NCBI RefSeq assembly: GCF_024171785.1
Contig: NZ_JAMTCK010000003.1
Span: 248,001 to 312,000, forward strand
Length of the DNA: 64,000 nucleotides
Direction of reading: 5' to 3'
Origin: Goodfellowiella coeruleoviolacea
GTDB lineage: Bacteria; Actinomycetota; Actinomycetes; Mycobacteriales; Pseudonocardiaceae
Shown piece after piece: positions 8,941-17,369 of the stretch (its first letter is position 1; each line of letters opens with the position of its first letter). The notes beneath the pieces were generated by a model. The model was not told the origin of the DNA, did no database searches, and worked only from the letters and a program-made list of their open reading frames with translations. A program made the position numbers and the translations under genes.

Positions 8941-8964
8941 TACTCAATACGAGTAACAGTACTC
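8941..8964. promoter_or_regulatory. repeated TACTC/GAGTA motifs in the PBP-whiB4 intergenic region
   Basis: TACTC at 8941-8945, its inverse GAGTA at 8951-8955 and a second TACTC at 8960-8964 form an inverted repeat plus a direct repeat within 24 bp of an unusually AT-rich stretch. It lies 53 bp upstream of the PBP start and about 180 bp upstream of the WhiB gene. A regulator site is plausible; no binding protein can be named. Confidence 0.3.
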
Positions 8965-9145
8965 AAGACAGGTAACAGGTAGACAACCCACTGTTGGAGG
9001 GGGAACCAAATGGCTCTACAGTCCGTCCACGTCCAAGGACAAGCGGCCATCCGGCGGGACCACTCAGTGGGCAGCCTACGGCATCCGCCACGTGGGGTGT
9101 GGCGGATTGGAAAGTCTCGGACAACTCTTAGGAGCTGTGGGGGAT

Positions 9146-9442
9146 ATGGATCAGGGGGATTGGCGAATCAGCGCTTCCTGCCGGGACGAAGAGCCTGACC
9201 AGCTCTTCGTCAGGGGTGCGGAGCAGCGCAAGGCGAAGCTGGTGTGCCTGGGGTGCCCGGTGCGCACCGAGTGCCTCGCCGAAGCGCTGGACAACCGCAT
9301 CGAGTTCGGCGTGTGGGGCGGCATGACCGAACGGGAACGGCGGGCCCTGCTGCGGCGCCGGCCAGGCGTGATGTCCTGGCGGGAGCTGCTGGAGGCGGCC
9401 AAGCGCGACCACGAGAGCATCGCGGACGTCCGGGTGAGCTGA
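9146..9442 (+). CDS. whiB4: WhiB-family iron-sulfur regulator (WhiB4-like)
   Basis: 98 residues from ATG at 9146; AGGAG at 9130-9134 is 11 bp upstream. The four cluster-ligating cysteines are Cys12, Cys34, Cys37 and Cys43 (C-x21-C-x2-C-x5-C), followed by FGVWGG, the family's turn motif, and a basic ERRALLRRRP tail that would contact DNA. WhiB proteins bind a [4Fe-4S] cluster and respond to oxygen, nitric oxide or redox state. The WhiB4 assignment rests on the neighbours (ponA2-like on one side, the ArsA-like ATPase pair on the other), matching M. tuberculosis. A 62-codon frame starting at 9010 upstream overlaps it in another frame and is not called. Confidence 0.88.
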   Translation: MDQGDWRISASCRDEEPDQLFVRGAEQRKAKLVCLGCPVRTECLAEALDNRIEFGVWGGMTERERRALLRRRPGVMSWRELLEAAKRDHESIADVRVS

Positions 9443-9459
9443 CACCCGGGCGAACCAAC

Positions 9460-9497
9460 ACCGGCCAGCCCACCACCGCCCGGTGGTGGCGGCCGGT
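9460..9497. terminator. bidirectional hairpin between convergent genes
   Basis: Two stacked stems, ACCGGCC (9460-9466) with GGCCGGT (9491-9497), and CCACCACC (9470-9477) with GGTGGTGG (9482-9489). It separates the ends of the whiB-like gene and the second ATPase gene. There is no U run, as is usual for actinobacterial terminators. Confidence 0.65.
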
Positions 9498-10633
9498 CAC
9501 ACCCCGGCGAGACGCAGACCGATCTCGTGCAGCCCGGCGAGGTCGTGCACGTCCGCGGGCAGCGCCGGCACCCCGACCAGCGGCACGGTCGGGTGCGCCC
9601 GGGTGAACCGGGCGATCAGGCGCTTCTCGCGCTCGGCAACGGCCACCCGGTCGGCGTGCAGCCGGAGCACCGCGGCGGCCAGCGAGTCCGGGTCGTCGCG
9701 GCACAGCGCCTCGGCCGCGGTCACCGCCGCGGCCGAGGGCACCGCCGCCAGCACCGGGTGGGTCCGGTTGGCGACCAGGCCGGTCAGCGGCATGCGCTCG
9801 GTCACCAGCCGGTCCACGAAGTAGCCGGCCTCCCGCATGGCGTCCGGCTCCGGCGTGGCGATCACCAGGAACGCGGTGCCCGCTGAGCGCAGCAGGTCGT
9901 AGGTCTGCTGCGCCCGCTCGCGGAAACCGCCGAACATGCTGTCGAACGCCTGCACGAACGCGGACGCGTCGGCGATCAGCTGTCCGCCCACCACGGTGGA
10001 CACGGTCCTGGCGAACAGGCCGAACCCGGCGCCGACCACCTTGCGCAGGCCCCGGCCGCCGGCCCTGGCCGGCGCGGACAGCAACCGGATCAGCCGGCCG
10101 TCCAGCACGGTGGACAGCCGCTGCGGCGCGTCCAGGAAGTCCAGCGCGGACCGGCTCGGCGGGGTGTCCACCACGATCAGGTCCCACTCGCCGGTGGCCG
10201 CCAGCTGGCCCAGCTTCTCCATGGCCATGTACTCCTGCGTGCCCGAGAAGGACGTGGAGATGGTCTGGTAGAAGGGGTTGGCCAGGATCTGCTCGGCCCG
10301 TTCCCGCCCGGCGTGCGCCAGCACCATGTCGTCGAAGGTGCGGCGCATGTCCAGCATCATCGCGTGGAGTTCACCGCGCGGCGTGAACCCGTCCGGCCGC
10401 ACCAGCCGCGGCTGGTTGTCCAACTGCCGCAGGCCCAGCGACTGGGCCAGCCGGCGGGCCGGGTCGATGGTGAGCACCACGGTGCGCCGGCCCCGCTCGG
10501 CCGCGCGCACGGCCAGCGCCGCCGCCGTGGTGGTCTTGCCGACCCCACCGGAACCACAGCACACCAGCACCCTGGTCGCCGGGTTGTCGATCAGCTGGTC
10601 GATGTCCAGGCGCACCGGCCGGCTCGCGTTCAC
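9497..10633 (-). CDS. ArsA/GET3-like ATPase, second of pair (Rv3680-like)
   Basis: 378 residues from GTG at 10631-10633. The deviant Walker A is [16 protein letters not shown] (near residue 25), switch I region [12 protein letters not shown] and switch II/Walker [18 protein letters not shown]. This fold couples ATP hydrolysis to handling of membrane or metabolite cargo in ArsA/GET3 relatives. It overlaps the upstream ATPase gene by 4 bases (GTGA at 10630-10633), so the two are translated together and probably form a heteromer. In M. tuberculosis the equivalent pair Rv3679-Rv3680 has been linked to glycerol/redox phenotypes; I recall this only in outline. Substrate unknown. Confidence 0.88.
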   Translation of the reverse strand: MNASRPVRLDIDQLIDNPATRVLVCCGSGGVGKTTTAAALAVRAAERGRRTVVLTIDPARRLAQSLGLRQLDNQPRLVRPDGFTPRGELHAMMLDMRRTFDDMVLAHAGRERAEQILANPFYQTISTSFSGTQEYMAMEKLGQLAATGEWDLIVVDTPPSRSALDFLDAPQRLSTVLDGRLIRLLSAPARAGGRGLRKVVGAGFGLFARTVSTVVGGQLIADASAFVQAFDSMFGGFRERAQQTYDLLRSAGTAFLVIATPEPDAMREAGYFVDRLVTERMPLTGLVANRTHPVLAAVPSAAAVTAAEALCRDDPDSLAAAVLRLHADRVAVAEREKRLIARFTRAHPTVPLVGVPALPADVHDLAGLHEIGLRLAGV

Positions 10634-11643
10634 CGCACCCCCTGGTCCCGCAGTCGCGCGGCGAGTTCGTAGAGCACGCCCACGTCCACCCCGTCGGTGC
10701 GTTCGGGCAGTTCCAGCGCGGGCAGGTCGGCCTCGTCGAGCTGGTCGCGGGCGCGCTGCTCGGCCCGCACCCGCACGGCGTGCTCCACGGTCTCGTCCAC
10801 CAACCCGTCCAGCGCGTCGCCGGCCAGGTCGAGTCCGCTGGCCAGCAGGTCGGCCCGGAGCCGTGCGGTGTCCACCGCGCCGGTGGCGGCCTGCCGGAGC
10901 ACCGGCTCGGGCAGCCGCGCCGGCCGCACCCGGTTCACCACCACCGCGCCGGGCCGCAGGTCGGCGCCGTCCAGTTCGGCCACCGCGTCCAGGGTCTCCC
11001 GCACCGGCATCTCCTCCAGCAGGGCCACCAGGTGCACGGCGGTGTCGCCGGAGTGCAGCAGCCGGACCACGCCCTCGCTCTGGTCCTTGATCGGCCCCAT
11101 CTTGGCCAGGTCGGCCATGGCCCTGGTCACGTCGAGGAACCGGACCACCCGACCGGTCGGCGGCGCGTCGACCACCACCGCGTCGTAGGCGTAGCGGCCG
11201 TGCCGGTCCTGGGTGCCGGTGCGCCGCACGCACTCCTTGATCTTCCCGGTGAGCAGCACGTCCCGCAGGCCGGGCGCGAGCGTGGTGGCGAACTCGATCG
11301 CCCCCATCCGGCGCAGCGTCCGCCCGGCGAAGCCCAGGTTGTAGAACATCGACAGGTACTCCAGCAGCGCGGCCTCCGGGTCGATGGCCAGCGCGCGCAC
11401 CTCCCCGCCGCCGGGCGCGGACGCGATGTGCTCCTCGGCGTAGGGCAGCGGGGCGAGGTCGAACAGCTGGGCGATGCCCTGCCTGCCCTCCACCTCGACC
11501 AGCAGCACCCGGCGGCCACCGGTGGCCAGGGCCAGGGCCAGGGCGGCGGCCACCGTGGTCTTGCCGGTGCCACCCTTGCCGGTGACCACGTGCAGACGCG
11601 CCCTGGCGAGTTCCTGGGTCCAGCCGGTGGCACGGGTCGTCAC
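10630..11643 (-). CDS. ArsA/GET3-like ATPase, first of pair (Rv3679-like)
   Basis: 337 residues from GTG at 11641-11643. Deviant Walker A is [16 protein letters not shown] (residues 20-35), with the extra signature lysine (KGGTGKTT) of the ParA/ArsA class; switch II is [17 protein letters not shown]. It lacks the metal-binding cysteines of true arsenite pumps, so arsenite transport is unlikely. The stop overlaps the second ATPase gene start by 4 bases. The pair is convergent with the WhiB4-like gene. Confidence 0.88.
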   Translation of the reverse strand: MTTRATGWTQELARARLHVVTGKGGTGKTTVAAALALALATGGRRVLLVEVEGRQGIAQLFDLAPLPYAEEHIASAPGGGEVRALAIDPEAALLEYLSMFYNLGFAGRTLRRMGAIEFATTLAPGLRDVLLTGKIKECVRRTGTQDRHGRYAYDAVVVDAPPTGRVVRFLDVTRAMADLAKMGPIKDQSEGVVRLLHSGDTAVHLVALLEEMPVRETLDAVAELDGADLRPGAVVVNRVRPARLPEPVLRQAATGAVDTARLRADLLASGLDLAGDALDGLVDETVEHAVRVRAEQRARDQLDEADLPALELPERTDGVDVGVLYELAARLRDQGVR

Positions 11644-11662
11644 CGGATCAGACTAAGCGCAG

Positions 11663-11986
11663 TCAGCCCCGGGCCGCCGCGTGGTCGTGCCAGTTCGCCA
11701 CACTTCCACCTCGGGCCGGGACCACGACCGGTCCAGCGACCGAGCGGAGCAGATAGCGCAGCGCCCGGTCGGCGCGGTCGGGATCCGGCGGCTCACCGGT
11801 GATCGCGTCGGTGGACGAACGACTCGCCGACCCGGACGCACAGGTAGGCGAGGTCGTGCGGGTCGATGCCCCCGGCGCGCACCCGTCGGTCCCGGCGACG
11901 CCACTTCCACCGACGAGGGCGAGCAGGGCCGCGACCGCGACGGTGACCAAGTACCGCAAGGGGAACGCATCCGGAACCGTTCCCAA
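11663..11986 (-). pseudogene. frameshifted remnant of a TetR-family (QsdR-type) regulator
   Basis: Reading the minus strand, one frame from about 11880 down to 11811 gives GIDPHDLAYLCVRVGESFVH, which fits the ligand-domain core 'DpxxLAyxxVRigESFly' of QsdR-type TetR proteins; the frame then hits a stop. Shifting by one base at about 11810 restores DAITGEPPDPDRADRALRYL, the expected continuation 'ditGepPdxxxaxxaLxxLL'. A further shift is needed at about 11880 to link upstream to VAVAALLALV. No helix-turn-helix is recoverable before the next gene. The continuous frame 11663-11986 begins with TTG and only looks like a secreted protein because of the shifts. At least two frameshifts and loss of the N-terminus indicate a dead gene. 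A sequencing error cannot be excluded for either shift. Confidence 0.55.
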
Positions 11987-12056
11987 CGGGCGTCGCTCCG
12001 TCGCGACGCGCGACCAGAATGCGAAGTGTTGCGTCCCGGCAAGGCGGCCACCCGAT

Positions 12057-13022
12057 TCACATCGTCACGACGACCTTCCCCAGGTTGTGCTCGCGGGCGT
12101 AGGCGACGGTGGCCCGCACGGCGTCCTCGAACCGGAAGCGGCGGGCGATCCGGACCGACAGCGCGCCGCGTTCCGCCGCCTCGGCGACCTCGCGCATCCC
12201 GCCGAGTTCGCCGTCCGCGTCCAGGAAGTAGTGCAGGTCGACGTCGTCCCGGCCGAGCAGTTCCTTCGGCGGTTCGGGGTAGATGATCGTCACCAGCCGT
12301 CCGCCGGGCCGCAGTGCGGCCGCCGCCGCGGACAGGCGGTCGTGCGGCAGCGCCAGGTCGAAGACGGCGTCGACCCCAGAGGGGTAGTTCGCCGCGTCGT
12401 ACCCGATGACCTCGTCGGCTCCGAGTTCCCGCAGGACCGCGTGGTCGGTGGCGGCCCCGGTCGCGACGATCCGGGCCCCGGCGGCGGCCAGGAGCGGGAG
12501 CAGTGCGGTGCCCACCCCGCCGCTGGCACCGATGACGAGGGCGGTTTCCCCGGGCCGGATCGCGGCGAGGGTCATCACTCCCAGCGCGGTCATGCCGGCG
12601 ATCGGCAGCGCGGCGGCCTGCTCGACGGGGACGGTGGCCGGGCGGTGCGCCAGCAGCGGGGTGTCGGCTTCGAAAACCGCGTACTCGGCCAGTGCGCCCG
12701 TGCTCGCCGACGGGCGGCGGGCGGGCAGGAGGCGCAGCTGCCGGGGCAGTGCCTGCCCGAAGACCTCGTCGCCCACTCGGTAGGCCGTCACCCCGGCCCC
12801 GACTTCGGTGACGGTCCCGGCGAACTCGTTGCCGGGGACGTAGGGGAACTCCAGCTCGACGGCCTCGCGGTAGTCGCCCGCGACCACCCTGATGTCGGTG
12901 GGGTTGATCGCGGACGCGGCGATCTTCACCTGGATCTGGCCCGGGCCGGGGCGGGGCAGATCCAGGTCGGCGATCGAGAGCTGCTCGGGCTCGCCGTACG
13001 CGGTCGCGACAAGGGCTTTCAC
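12057..13022 (-). CDS. NADP-dependent medium-chain quinone oxidoreductase-like protein
   Basis: 321 residues from GTG at 13020-13022 with GGAGG (13029-13033) 6 bp upstream. Residues 1-120 form the GroES-like domain (YVPGNEFAGTVTEVGAGV), and the Rossmann segment ALVIGASGGVGTALLPL (about residue 145) is the NADPH-binding loop. The zinc-ligand cysteines of alcohol dehydrogenases are absent, so it belongs with the quinone-oxidoreductase branch. It is divergent from a TetR gene, with twin operator-like palindromes between them, so repression by that TetR and induction by an electrophile or quinone is likely. Confidence 0.88.
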   Translation of the reverse strand: MKALVATAYGEPEQLSIADLDLPRPGPGQIQVKIAASAINPTDIRVVAGDYREAVELEFPYVPGNEFAGTVTEVGAGVTAYRVGDEVFGQALPRQLRLLPARRPSASTGALAEYAVFEADTPLLAHRPATVPVEQAAALPIAGMTALGVMTLAAIRPGETALVIGASGGVGTALLPLLAAAGARIVATGAATDHAVLRELGADEVIGYDAANYPSGVDAVFDLALPHDRLSAAAAALRPGGRLVTIIYPEPPKELLGRDDVDLHYFLDADGELGGMREVAEAAERGALSVRIARRFRFEDAVRATVAYAREHNLGKVVVTM

Positions 13023-13041
13023 CGGGTTCCTCCAGTAAGCG

Positions 13042-13096
13042 GACCGATGGGTCAGGTTAACTGCCGCGACGGTACCCAGAAACGGACCGCTTGGTC
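13042..13096. promoter_or_regulatory. two GACC-N4-GGTC operators in the oxidoreductase/tetR divergon
   Basis: GACC-GATG-GGTC at 13042-13053 and GACC-GCTT-GGTC at 13085-13096 share the wider pattern CGGACCG-N-(T/G)GGTCA. Centres are 43 bp apart, about four helical turns, so two dimers would sit on the same face. The first is 20 bp upstream of the oxidoreductase start; the second overlaps the presumed TTG start of the tetR gene. This arrangement is typical of autoregulating TetR proteins. Confidence 0.6.
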
Positions 13097-13732
13097 AACT
13101 TGCTGGGTTCGCCGCATGAGCCCGCCCGGACCTCGCGTGCCGACGCCGCCCGCGACCGCGAACTGCTGCTGGCCGCGGCCGAGGCCGAGTTCGCCGAGCG
13201 GGGCCTCGATGCCTCGGTCGCCGACATCGCCCGCCGGGCCGGAGTCGGCGAGGGCACCGTGTTCCGCCACTTCGCCACCAAGGACGACCTGATCGCCGCG
13301 ATCGTGCGCACCCACGTCGGCGCGCCCGACGAGGTCGGGCAACGACTGCTCACAGCCGAGGACCCCGCCGCGGCGCCGCTGGAGTTCCGCGCCGTGGCCG
13401 GCGGGCAGCGGGAGCAGCGTGACGTGTCGTTCCTGTTGAACGCCGACGACGCGAGCCCGGAGGTGGTCGCGCTCCGCGAGCGGCTGTACCGCACGGTGTG
13501 CCTGCTGGTCGACCACGCACGTGCGGCCGGTGCGGTCCGGGCCGACGTCGCGGTCCAGGCCGACGTCACTGGCAACGACGCCGTGCTCCTGATGTGCACG
13601 CCGAACCACGTCGTCAGCTTCGTGAAGGACCCGCCACCCGACCTGTGGCGGCGCTACCTGGCGATCATCTTCGGCGGGCTGCGTCGTCCCGAAGGAGCGC
13701 ACCCGCTGACGCCGGCGGCACCGGCGCTCTAG
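13091..13732 (+). CDS. TetR/AcrR-family transcriptional regulator
   Basis: About 213 residues. The N-terminal helix-turn-helix is clear: RELLLAAAEAEFAERGLDAS, then VADIARRAGVGEGTVFRHFATKDDLIAAIV. The C-terminal domain is not assigned to a ligand. The start is uncertain: no ATG or GTG is in frame ahead of the domain, so TTG at 13091 or 13100 is taken, which puts the start inside an operator-like palindrome. It is divergent from the oxidoreductase gene that it probably represses. Its stop overlaps the end of the convergent membrane protein gene by four bases (13729-13732). Confidence 0.85.
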   Translation: MVNLLGSPHEPARTSRADAARDRELLLAAAEAEFAERGLDASVADIARRAGVGEGTVFRHFATKDDLIAAIVRTHVGAPDEVGQRLLTAEDPAAAPLEFRAVAGGQREQRDVSFLLNADDASPEVVALRERLYRTVCLLVDHARAAGAVRADVAVQADVTGNDAVLLMCTPNHVVSFVKDPPPDLWRRYLAIIFGGLRRPEGAHPLTPAAPAL

Positions 13733-13980
13733 TCGACCACGGTCAGCGTGAGCACGGCGATGGCCAGCGCCGCCACCAACGCCCAGGCCAGGGTGGACGG
13801 GAACACCGTCGCCTGCAGCAGCGCCAGCACCGCGATCACACCGAGGCCGATCAGCCCGGTGCGCACCACGTCGGCGTGCCGGCTGCCCTTGCGGTCGCGC
13901 GCCTGGGCCATGGCGACCAGGACCATCACCAGCCCGCCCACGACGAACAGGCTGGTGGCCACGATCCGCCAAGTCTCCAC
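13729..13980 (-). CDS. small three-helix membrane protein
   Basis: 83 residues from GTG at 13978-13980 (METWRIVATSLFVVGG...). Three hydrophobic helices are visible: residues 6-26, 43-62 and 65-82, joined by a basic QARDRKGSRHADVVR loop that should face the cytoplasm. No family is recognised. The end overlaps the tetR stop in a convergent arrangement. Confidence 0.65.
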   Translation of the reverse strand: METWRIVATSLFVVGGLVMVLVAMAQARDRKGSRHADVVRTGLIGLGVIAVLALLQATVFPSTLAWALVAALAIAVLTLTVVD

Positions 13981-14134
13981 GAGATCACGGTAGCCGCGTC
14001 GAGCTGATCGGTCAGCCCGATCGCCCCGCCATTCACCGGTGCCGCCGGGTGAGGAGGTCGACCACACCGTGCGGGCGAAACTGTTTGGCGGGGTTGTCCC
14101 CTGAACGGACTCGTGCCTACTACGCTTCTTGAAC

Positions 14135-14293
14135 ATGACGAAGTGGGAGTACGCGACCGTCCCGCTGCTGATCCACGCGACCAAGCAGATCCTCGACCAG
14201 TGGGGCGAGGACGGCTGGGAGCTGGTCACGGTGCTGCCCGGCCCCACCGGCGAACAGCTGGTGGCCTACCTCAAGCGACCAAAGGGGCAGTGA
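14135..14293 (+). CDS. DUF4177-type small protein (Rv3678A-like)
   Basis: 52 residues from ATG at 14135, too short to be obvious without context. The sequence MTKWEYATVPLL...ILDQWGEDGWELVTVL fits the DUF4177 pattern 'WEYkvv...LnxxGxxGWELVxv'. A possible -10 (TACGCT, about 14121) lies close to the start and no clear ribosome-binding site is present, so the mRNA may have a very short leader. Only 3 bp separate it from ridA, the same arrangement as next to Rv3678c. Function unknown. Confidence 0.85.
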   Translation: MTKWEYATVPLLIHATKQILDQWGEDGWELVTVLPGPTGEQLVAYLKRPKGQ

Positions 14294-14296
14294 TCC

Positions 14297-14755
14297 ATGA
14301 CAACCTGGACCGAGCGGCTGGCCGAACTGGGCATCGAACTGCCTGAGGTGGCCGCACCCCTGGCGGCGTACGTGCCGGCCGTGCGCAGCGGGTCGCACGT
14401 GTACGTCTCGGGGCAGCTGCCGTTCGTGGCCGGGACACTCGCCGCCACCGGCAAGGTCGGCGCCGAGGTCAGTCCCGAGGACGCCAAGCGGTACGCCCGG
14501 ATCTCCGGGCTCAACGCGCTGGCCGCGGTGCACGCGCTGGTCGGCATCGACTCGGTGGTGCGCGTGGTCAAGGCGGTGGGTTTCGTCGCCTCGGCCGAGG
14601 GCTTCACCGGCCAGCCGGCCGTGGTCAACGGCGCGTCCGAGCTGTTCGGCGAGGTGTTCGGCGATGCCGGCGTGCACGCGCGCTCGGCGGTCGGGGTGAG
14701 CGAACTCCCGCTGGGCGCCCCGGTCGAGGTCGAGTTGATCGTGGAAGTCAACTGA
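14297..14755 (+). CDS. RidA family protein (enamine/imine deaminase family)
   Basis: 152 residues from ATG at 14297. Typical RidA blocks are present: YVPAVRSGSHVYVSGQLP, LNALAAVHALVG and the C-terminal LGAPVEVELIVEV. RidA trimers hydrolyse reactive enamine/imine intermediates from pyridoxal-phosphate enzymes. The catalytic arginine of true RidA lies in an 'RxxVxVxxLP' block; here the equivalent is HARSAVGVSELP, which conserves an Arg. It is probably cotranscribed with the DUF4177 gene and the downstream paralogous pair. Confidence 0.88.
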   Translation: MTTWTERLAELGIELPEVAAPLAAYVPAVRSGSHVYVSGQLPFVAGTLAATGKVGAEVSPEDAKRYARISGLNALAAVHALVGIDSVVRVVKAVGFVASAEGFTGQPAVVNGASELFGEVFGDAGVHARSAVGVSELPLGAPVEVELIVEVN

Positions 14756-14767
14756 TCGGTCTGCTGG

Positions 14768-15397
14768 GTGGACATGGAAGAGACCGAGGCCGCCTGCCAC
14801 GAGCTGCTGTTCCGACTCGCCGGACGCCTCAGCGACGTGCAGCTGTGGCGGTTCCGCGACTGGCTGTCGGTGGGGTCGTTCGTGATGCTCGCCCGGGTGC
14901 TGCCCAGGGCGCTGCTGCACGACCGGGTCGCGCTGACCGAGCGGGAGCACGCGCTGCTGGAGCACGCCCTGCTCCCGCACGGCGCTGACCAGGGACTGGT
15001 GAGTTCCGTCGTAGGGGTGGACGAACTGCCGGACACCGACTACACCTTTTCCTCGGAGTCGCCCGACCGGGTGTCGATGGGCGACTCCGCGTCGGTGGTG
15101 CTCGGCGCGGCGCTGCGCGGCCGGCCGGAGGTGGGCGAGGTGCGCGTGTGCTGGCGGTTCGGCCGCACCCGAGACGCGTCGGCCAGACGCGTCGTGCTGG
15201 TCAACGCCTACTCCGGGATCGCCCGGCTGACCGGTGAACTCCAGGGCATGCTGCGCGCGCTCGGTGAGCACGAGCCCTGTGCCGAGGTGATCCCACCCGG
15301 CATCGAGCTGCCGCCCTACCACCGCGCGGCACTGGCAGCCTCCGAGCTGGTCTGTGTCGGTGCCGCCAACACCGAGGGCCACCCGGTCCCCGGCTGA
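14768..15397 (+). CDS. unknown protein A of a paralogous pair
   Basis: 209 residues from GTG at 14768 (ATG at 14774 is also possible), 12 bp after ridA. No family is recognised. Its N-terminus (CHELLFRLAGRLSDVQLWRFRDWLSV) and its later VNAYSGIA, PGIELPPYHRAALAASELV align by eye with LHDLLLGFAGRLDDDALSQIRELIAV and TGLQLGEYHAAALAEAVPV of the next gene, so the two arose by tandem duplication. The domain looks alpha-helical first, then alpha/beta. Likely cytoplasmic; no signal peptide or membrane helix. Confidence 0.7.
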   Translation: MDMEETEAACHELLFRLAGRLSDVQLWRFRDWLSVGSFVMLARVLPRALLHDRVALTEREHALLEHALLPHGADQGLVSSVVGVDELPDTDYTFSSESPDRVSMGDSASVVLGAALRGRPEVGEVRVCWRFGRTRDASARRVVLVNAYSGIARLTGELQGMLRALGEHEPCAEVIPPGIELPPYHRAALAASELVCVGAANTEGHPVPG

Positions 15398-15437
15398 TAC
15401 CCGCCATGGCCACCCGGTCAGGCCGGAAGGAGATGAC

Positions 15438-17246
15438 GTGTCCGACGTAGGCGACGGGGCCGGACTGCCCGTTCGATTACACGATCTCCTGCTCGGTTTC
15501 GCCGGCAGACTCGACGACGACGCGTTGTCGCAGATCCGCGAGCTGATCGCGGTCGCCGAGTGCGATCGCGCGGTCGAGTTGATGGTCGGCTGCCTGGTCG
15601 CTGGCAACGTCGAGGTCAGCGAGGACGAGCGGGACGAGGTCGACTGGCTGCTCGACGAGGTGCGCTCCGAGCGCGCCCTGGCCGGGCTGCTGCGGGTGGT
15701 CGACACGGTGCCCGAGCCGCGGCACCGGTTCACCGTGGAAGCCGAACCCGAACAGGGGCTGGCCGACGCGCTCGGCCGGGTGGTCGACGCACTGCCGGAC
15801 ATCCGCTCGGTGCAGTGCGTGTGGCGCACCACCCCGGCCGGCCGCACACCGGGGCCGCTGCCGCAGCGGGTGGTGCTGGTGGACATCGGGGCGGCCGGCC
15901 ACGCCCCGGCCACCGCGTACCGGATCGAGGAAGTGCTGCGCAAGGCCAACATCCACGCGGCCGTGGAGGTGTTGCGCACCGGCCTGCAACTGGGTGAGTA
16001 CCACGCCGCCGCGCTGGCCGAGGCCGTGCCGGTGCCGTTGCACTCCGGCGGCTACTCCGGTGGCACCGGGTTCGCCGACGACGGCGGTGGCGGCAGGTAC
16101 GGCGAGTCGGGTGGCCGCCCGGTGCCGGCCAGCCACGTGCGGTCGGTGGGGCGGCGGTCGGCCAAGCGGGAGAGCCCGGCTGACTCGCGCGGCAGCGCGT
16201 CCAGGGGTGACCCCCGGGCGGAGAACCGGGTGGAGACCAGGGTGGAGCCGGTCGCCGAGGTGGGTCAGGACTCCCGGGCGGAGCACCGGACCGGCGCACG
16301 GGCCGGCACCCGGACCGATCCGCGCGCCGAGATCAGGGCGGAGCCGCCGGCCCCGGCCAGTGACGAGGCCACCCAGTACCAGCAGACCGACTACACGTCC
16401 GACTACCAGCAGAACGACTACCAGCAGTCGGACTACCAGCAGTCGGACTACCAGTCCGAGGACTACCAACAGGGCGACTACCAGCAGGGCGAACACCAGT
16501 TGGTCGAACACCAACTGGTCGAGCAGCCGGGAATCACCGAGGCGCCGGCCGTGGCCCAGCAGGCGGTGCGGGAGACCCACGCGCACACCAGCCAGCAGCA
16601 GTCCGGCCGCGAGGCACACGCCCTGGTGGAGCAGCACTCGCTGGTGGACTCCCGGGGTGTGGAGCACACCTACTCGCGTCCGGGCCAGGGCGCTGACCTG
16701 GCGGCACCGCAGGCGCCCCGCACCGGCCAGCCCGGGCCGACCACGGTGCAGCCCATGCCGGTGCTGCCGCCCCCGGTGTACCAGGCGCCCAGCGGCGGTG
16801 ACGCCCTGCCGGTGCTGCCGCCGCCGGTCTACCAGCCCAGCGCCAGCGAATCGGTGACCGCCGAGATGAGCCCGGCCGAGCTGGCCGAACTCCGCGCCGC
16901 CCTGGCCGATCCGGCCGCACCGCCACCAGCGGGAGTCCGGCGCGGCGGTGCCGAGGAGGTGCCGGCCCCGTCGTCCATGCAGCTGCCCGCGTCAGTGGAC
17001 GCCAAGCTCAACGACCGGGAGCGGGACCTGCTCCGCCAACTGCACGAGGAACTGGCCCAGCGGGAGAAGAAGTCGGCGTCGGAGAGCACCGGCGGGTGGC
17101 AGGTGAACCGCAACCAGCCGAACGGCTACGGCCAGCGCGGCGTGCCCGGCGCGTGGGGGAGCAGCGGACCCGCACCGGAGACCGGCAACGCCCCACCACC
17201 ACCGAACCAGAACCGGGGCGGCAACCCCTACTCCTCGGCCGGCTGA
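15438..17246 (+). CDS. unknown protein B: paralogue of the upstream protein plus long Gln/Tyr-rich disordered tail
   Basis: 602 residues from GTG at 15438, with AAGGAG 5 bp upstream. Residues 1-200 are homologous to the upstream gene product. From about residue 230 the chain is disordered: Arg/Glu-rich, then eight imperfect DYQQS/N/G repeats (residues about 322-361), then Pro-rich PVLPPPVYQ twice, and finally a charged helix LNDRERDLLRQLHEELAQREKK and a Gly/Asn/Pro-rich end. The tail is likely a scaffold or phase-separating/low-complexity region. No signal peptide or membrane segment is seen. Function unknown. Confidence 0.75.
   Translation: MSDVGDGAGLPVRLHDLLLGFAGRLDDDALSQIRELIAVAECDRAVELMVGCLVAGNVEVSEDERDEVDWLLDEVRSERALAGLLRVVDTVPEPRHRFTVEAEPEQGLADALGRVVDALPDIRSVQCVWRTTPAGRTPGPLPQRVVLVDIGAAGHAPATAYRIEEVLRKANIHAAVEVLRTGLQLGEYHAAALAEAVPVPLHSGGYSGGTGFADDGGGGRYGESGGRPVPASHVRSVGRRSAKRESPADSRGSASRGDPRAENRVETRVEPVAEVGQDSRAEHRTGARAGTRTDPRAEIRAEPPAPASDEATQYQQTDYTSDYQQNDYQQSDYQQSDYQSEDYQQGDYQQGEHQLVEHQLVEQPGITEAPAVAQQAVRETHAHTSQQQSGREAHALVEQHSLVDSRGVEHTYSRPGQGADLAAPQAPRTGQPGPTTVQPMPVLPPPVYQAPSGGDALPVLPPPVYQPSASESVTAEMSPAELAELRAALADPAAPPPAGVRRGGAEEVPAPSSMQLPASVDAKLNDRERDLLRQLHEELAQREKKSASESTGGWQVNRNQPNGYGQRGVPGAWGSSGPAPETGNAPPPPNQNRGGNPYSSAG
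16401..16520 (+). repeat. eight 15-bp tandem repeats (GACTACCAGCAGNNN)
   Basis: Units start at 16401, 16416, 16431, 16446, 16461, 16476, 16491 and 16506; the first six are close to GACTACCAGCAG plus a variable codon and encode DYQQx; the last two drift to EHQLV. The period is a multiple of three, so copy number can change without breaking the frame. Confidence 0.85.
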
Positions 17247-17369
17247 CCAACTCCGGCCGTGTTGCCGGCCTGGCCGTGTTGCCGGCCCGGCCAGGGTCGG
17301 GGCGCAGGCCAAGGTGGCGGCCCGACGGGGTGTTGGTTCAGCCGGATGTTGGCCCGATGCGGGGATAGC

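Noticed and set aside
9010-9198. 62-codon frame with a good GGAGGGGG site upstream of the WhiB-like gene
   Set aside because: Composition is Arg/Gly-rich, it overlaps the WhiB gene in another frame and has no recognisable product; a regulatory upstream frame is possible but unsupported.
10630-11643. Arsenite efflux ATPase
   Set aside because: No arsenite-binding cysteines and no ArsB; gene order points to the Rv3679/Rv3680 pair.
11663-11986. Apparent small secreted protein (hydrophobic N-terminus)
   Set aside because: It starts with TTG and its parts match a TetR ligand domain only when frames are switched, so a pseudogene explains it better.
16401-16520. CRISPR array
   Set aside because: The 15-bp repeats are contiguous without spacers and lie in frame inside a coding sequence.
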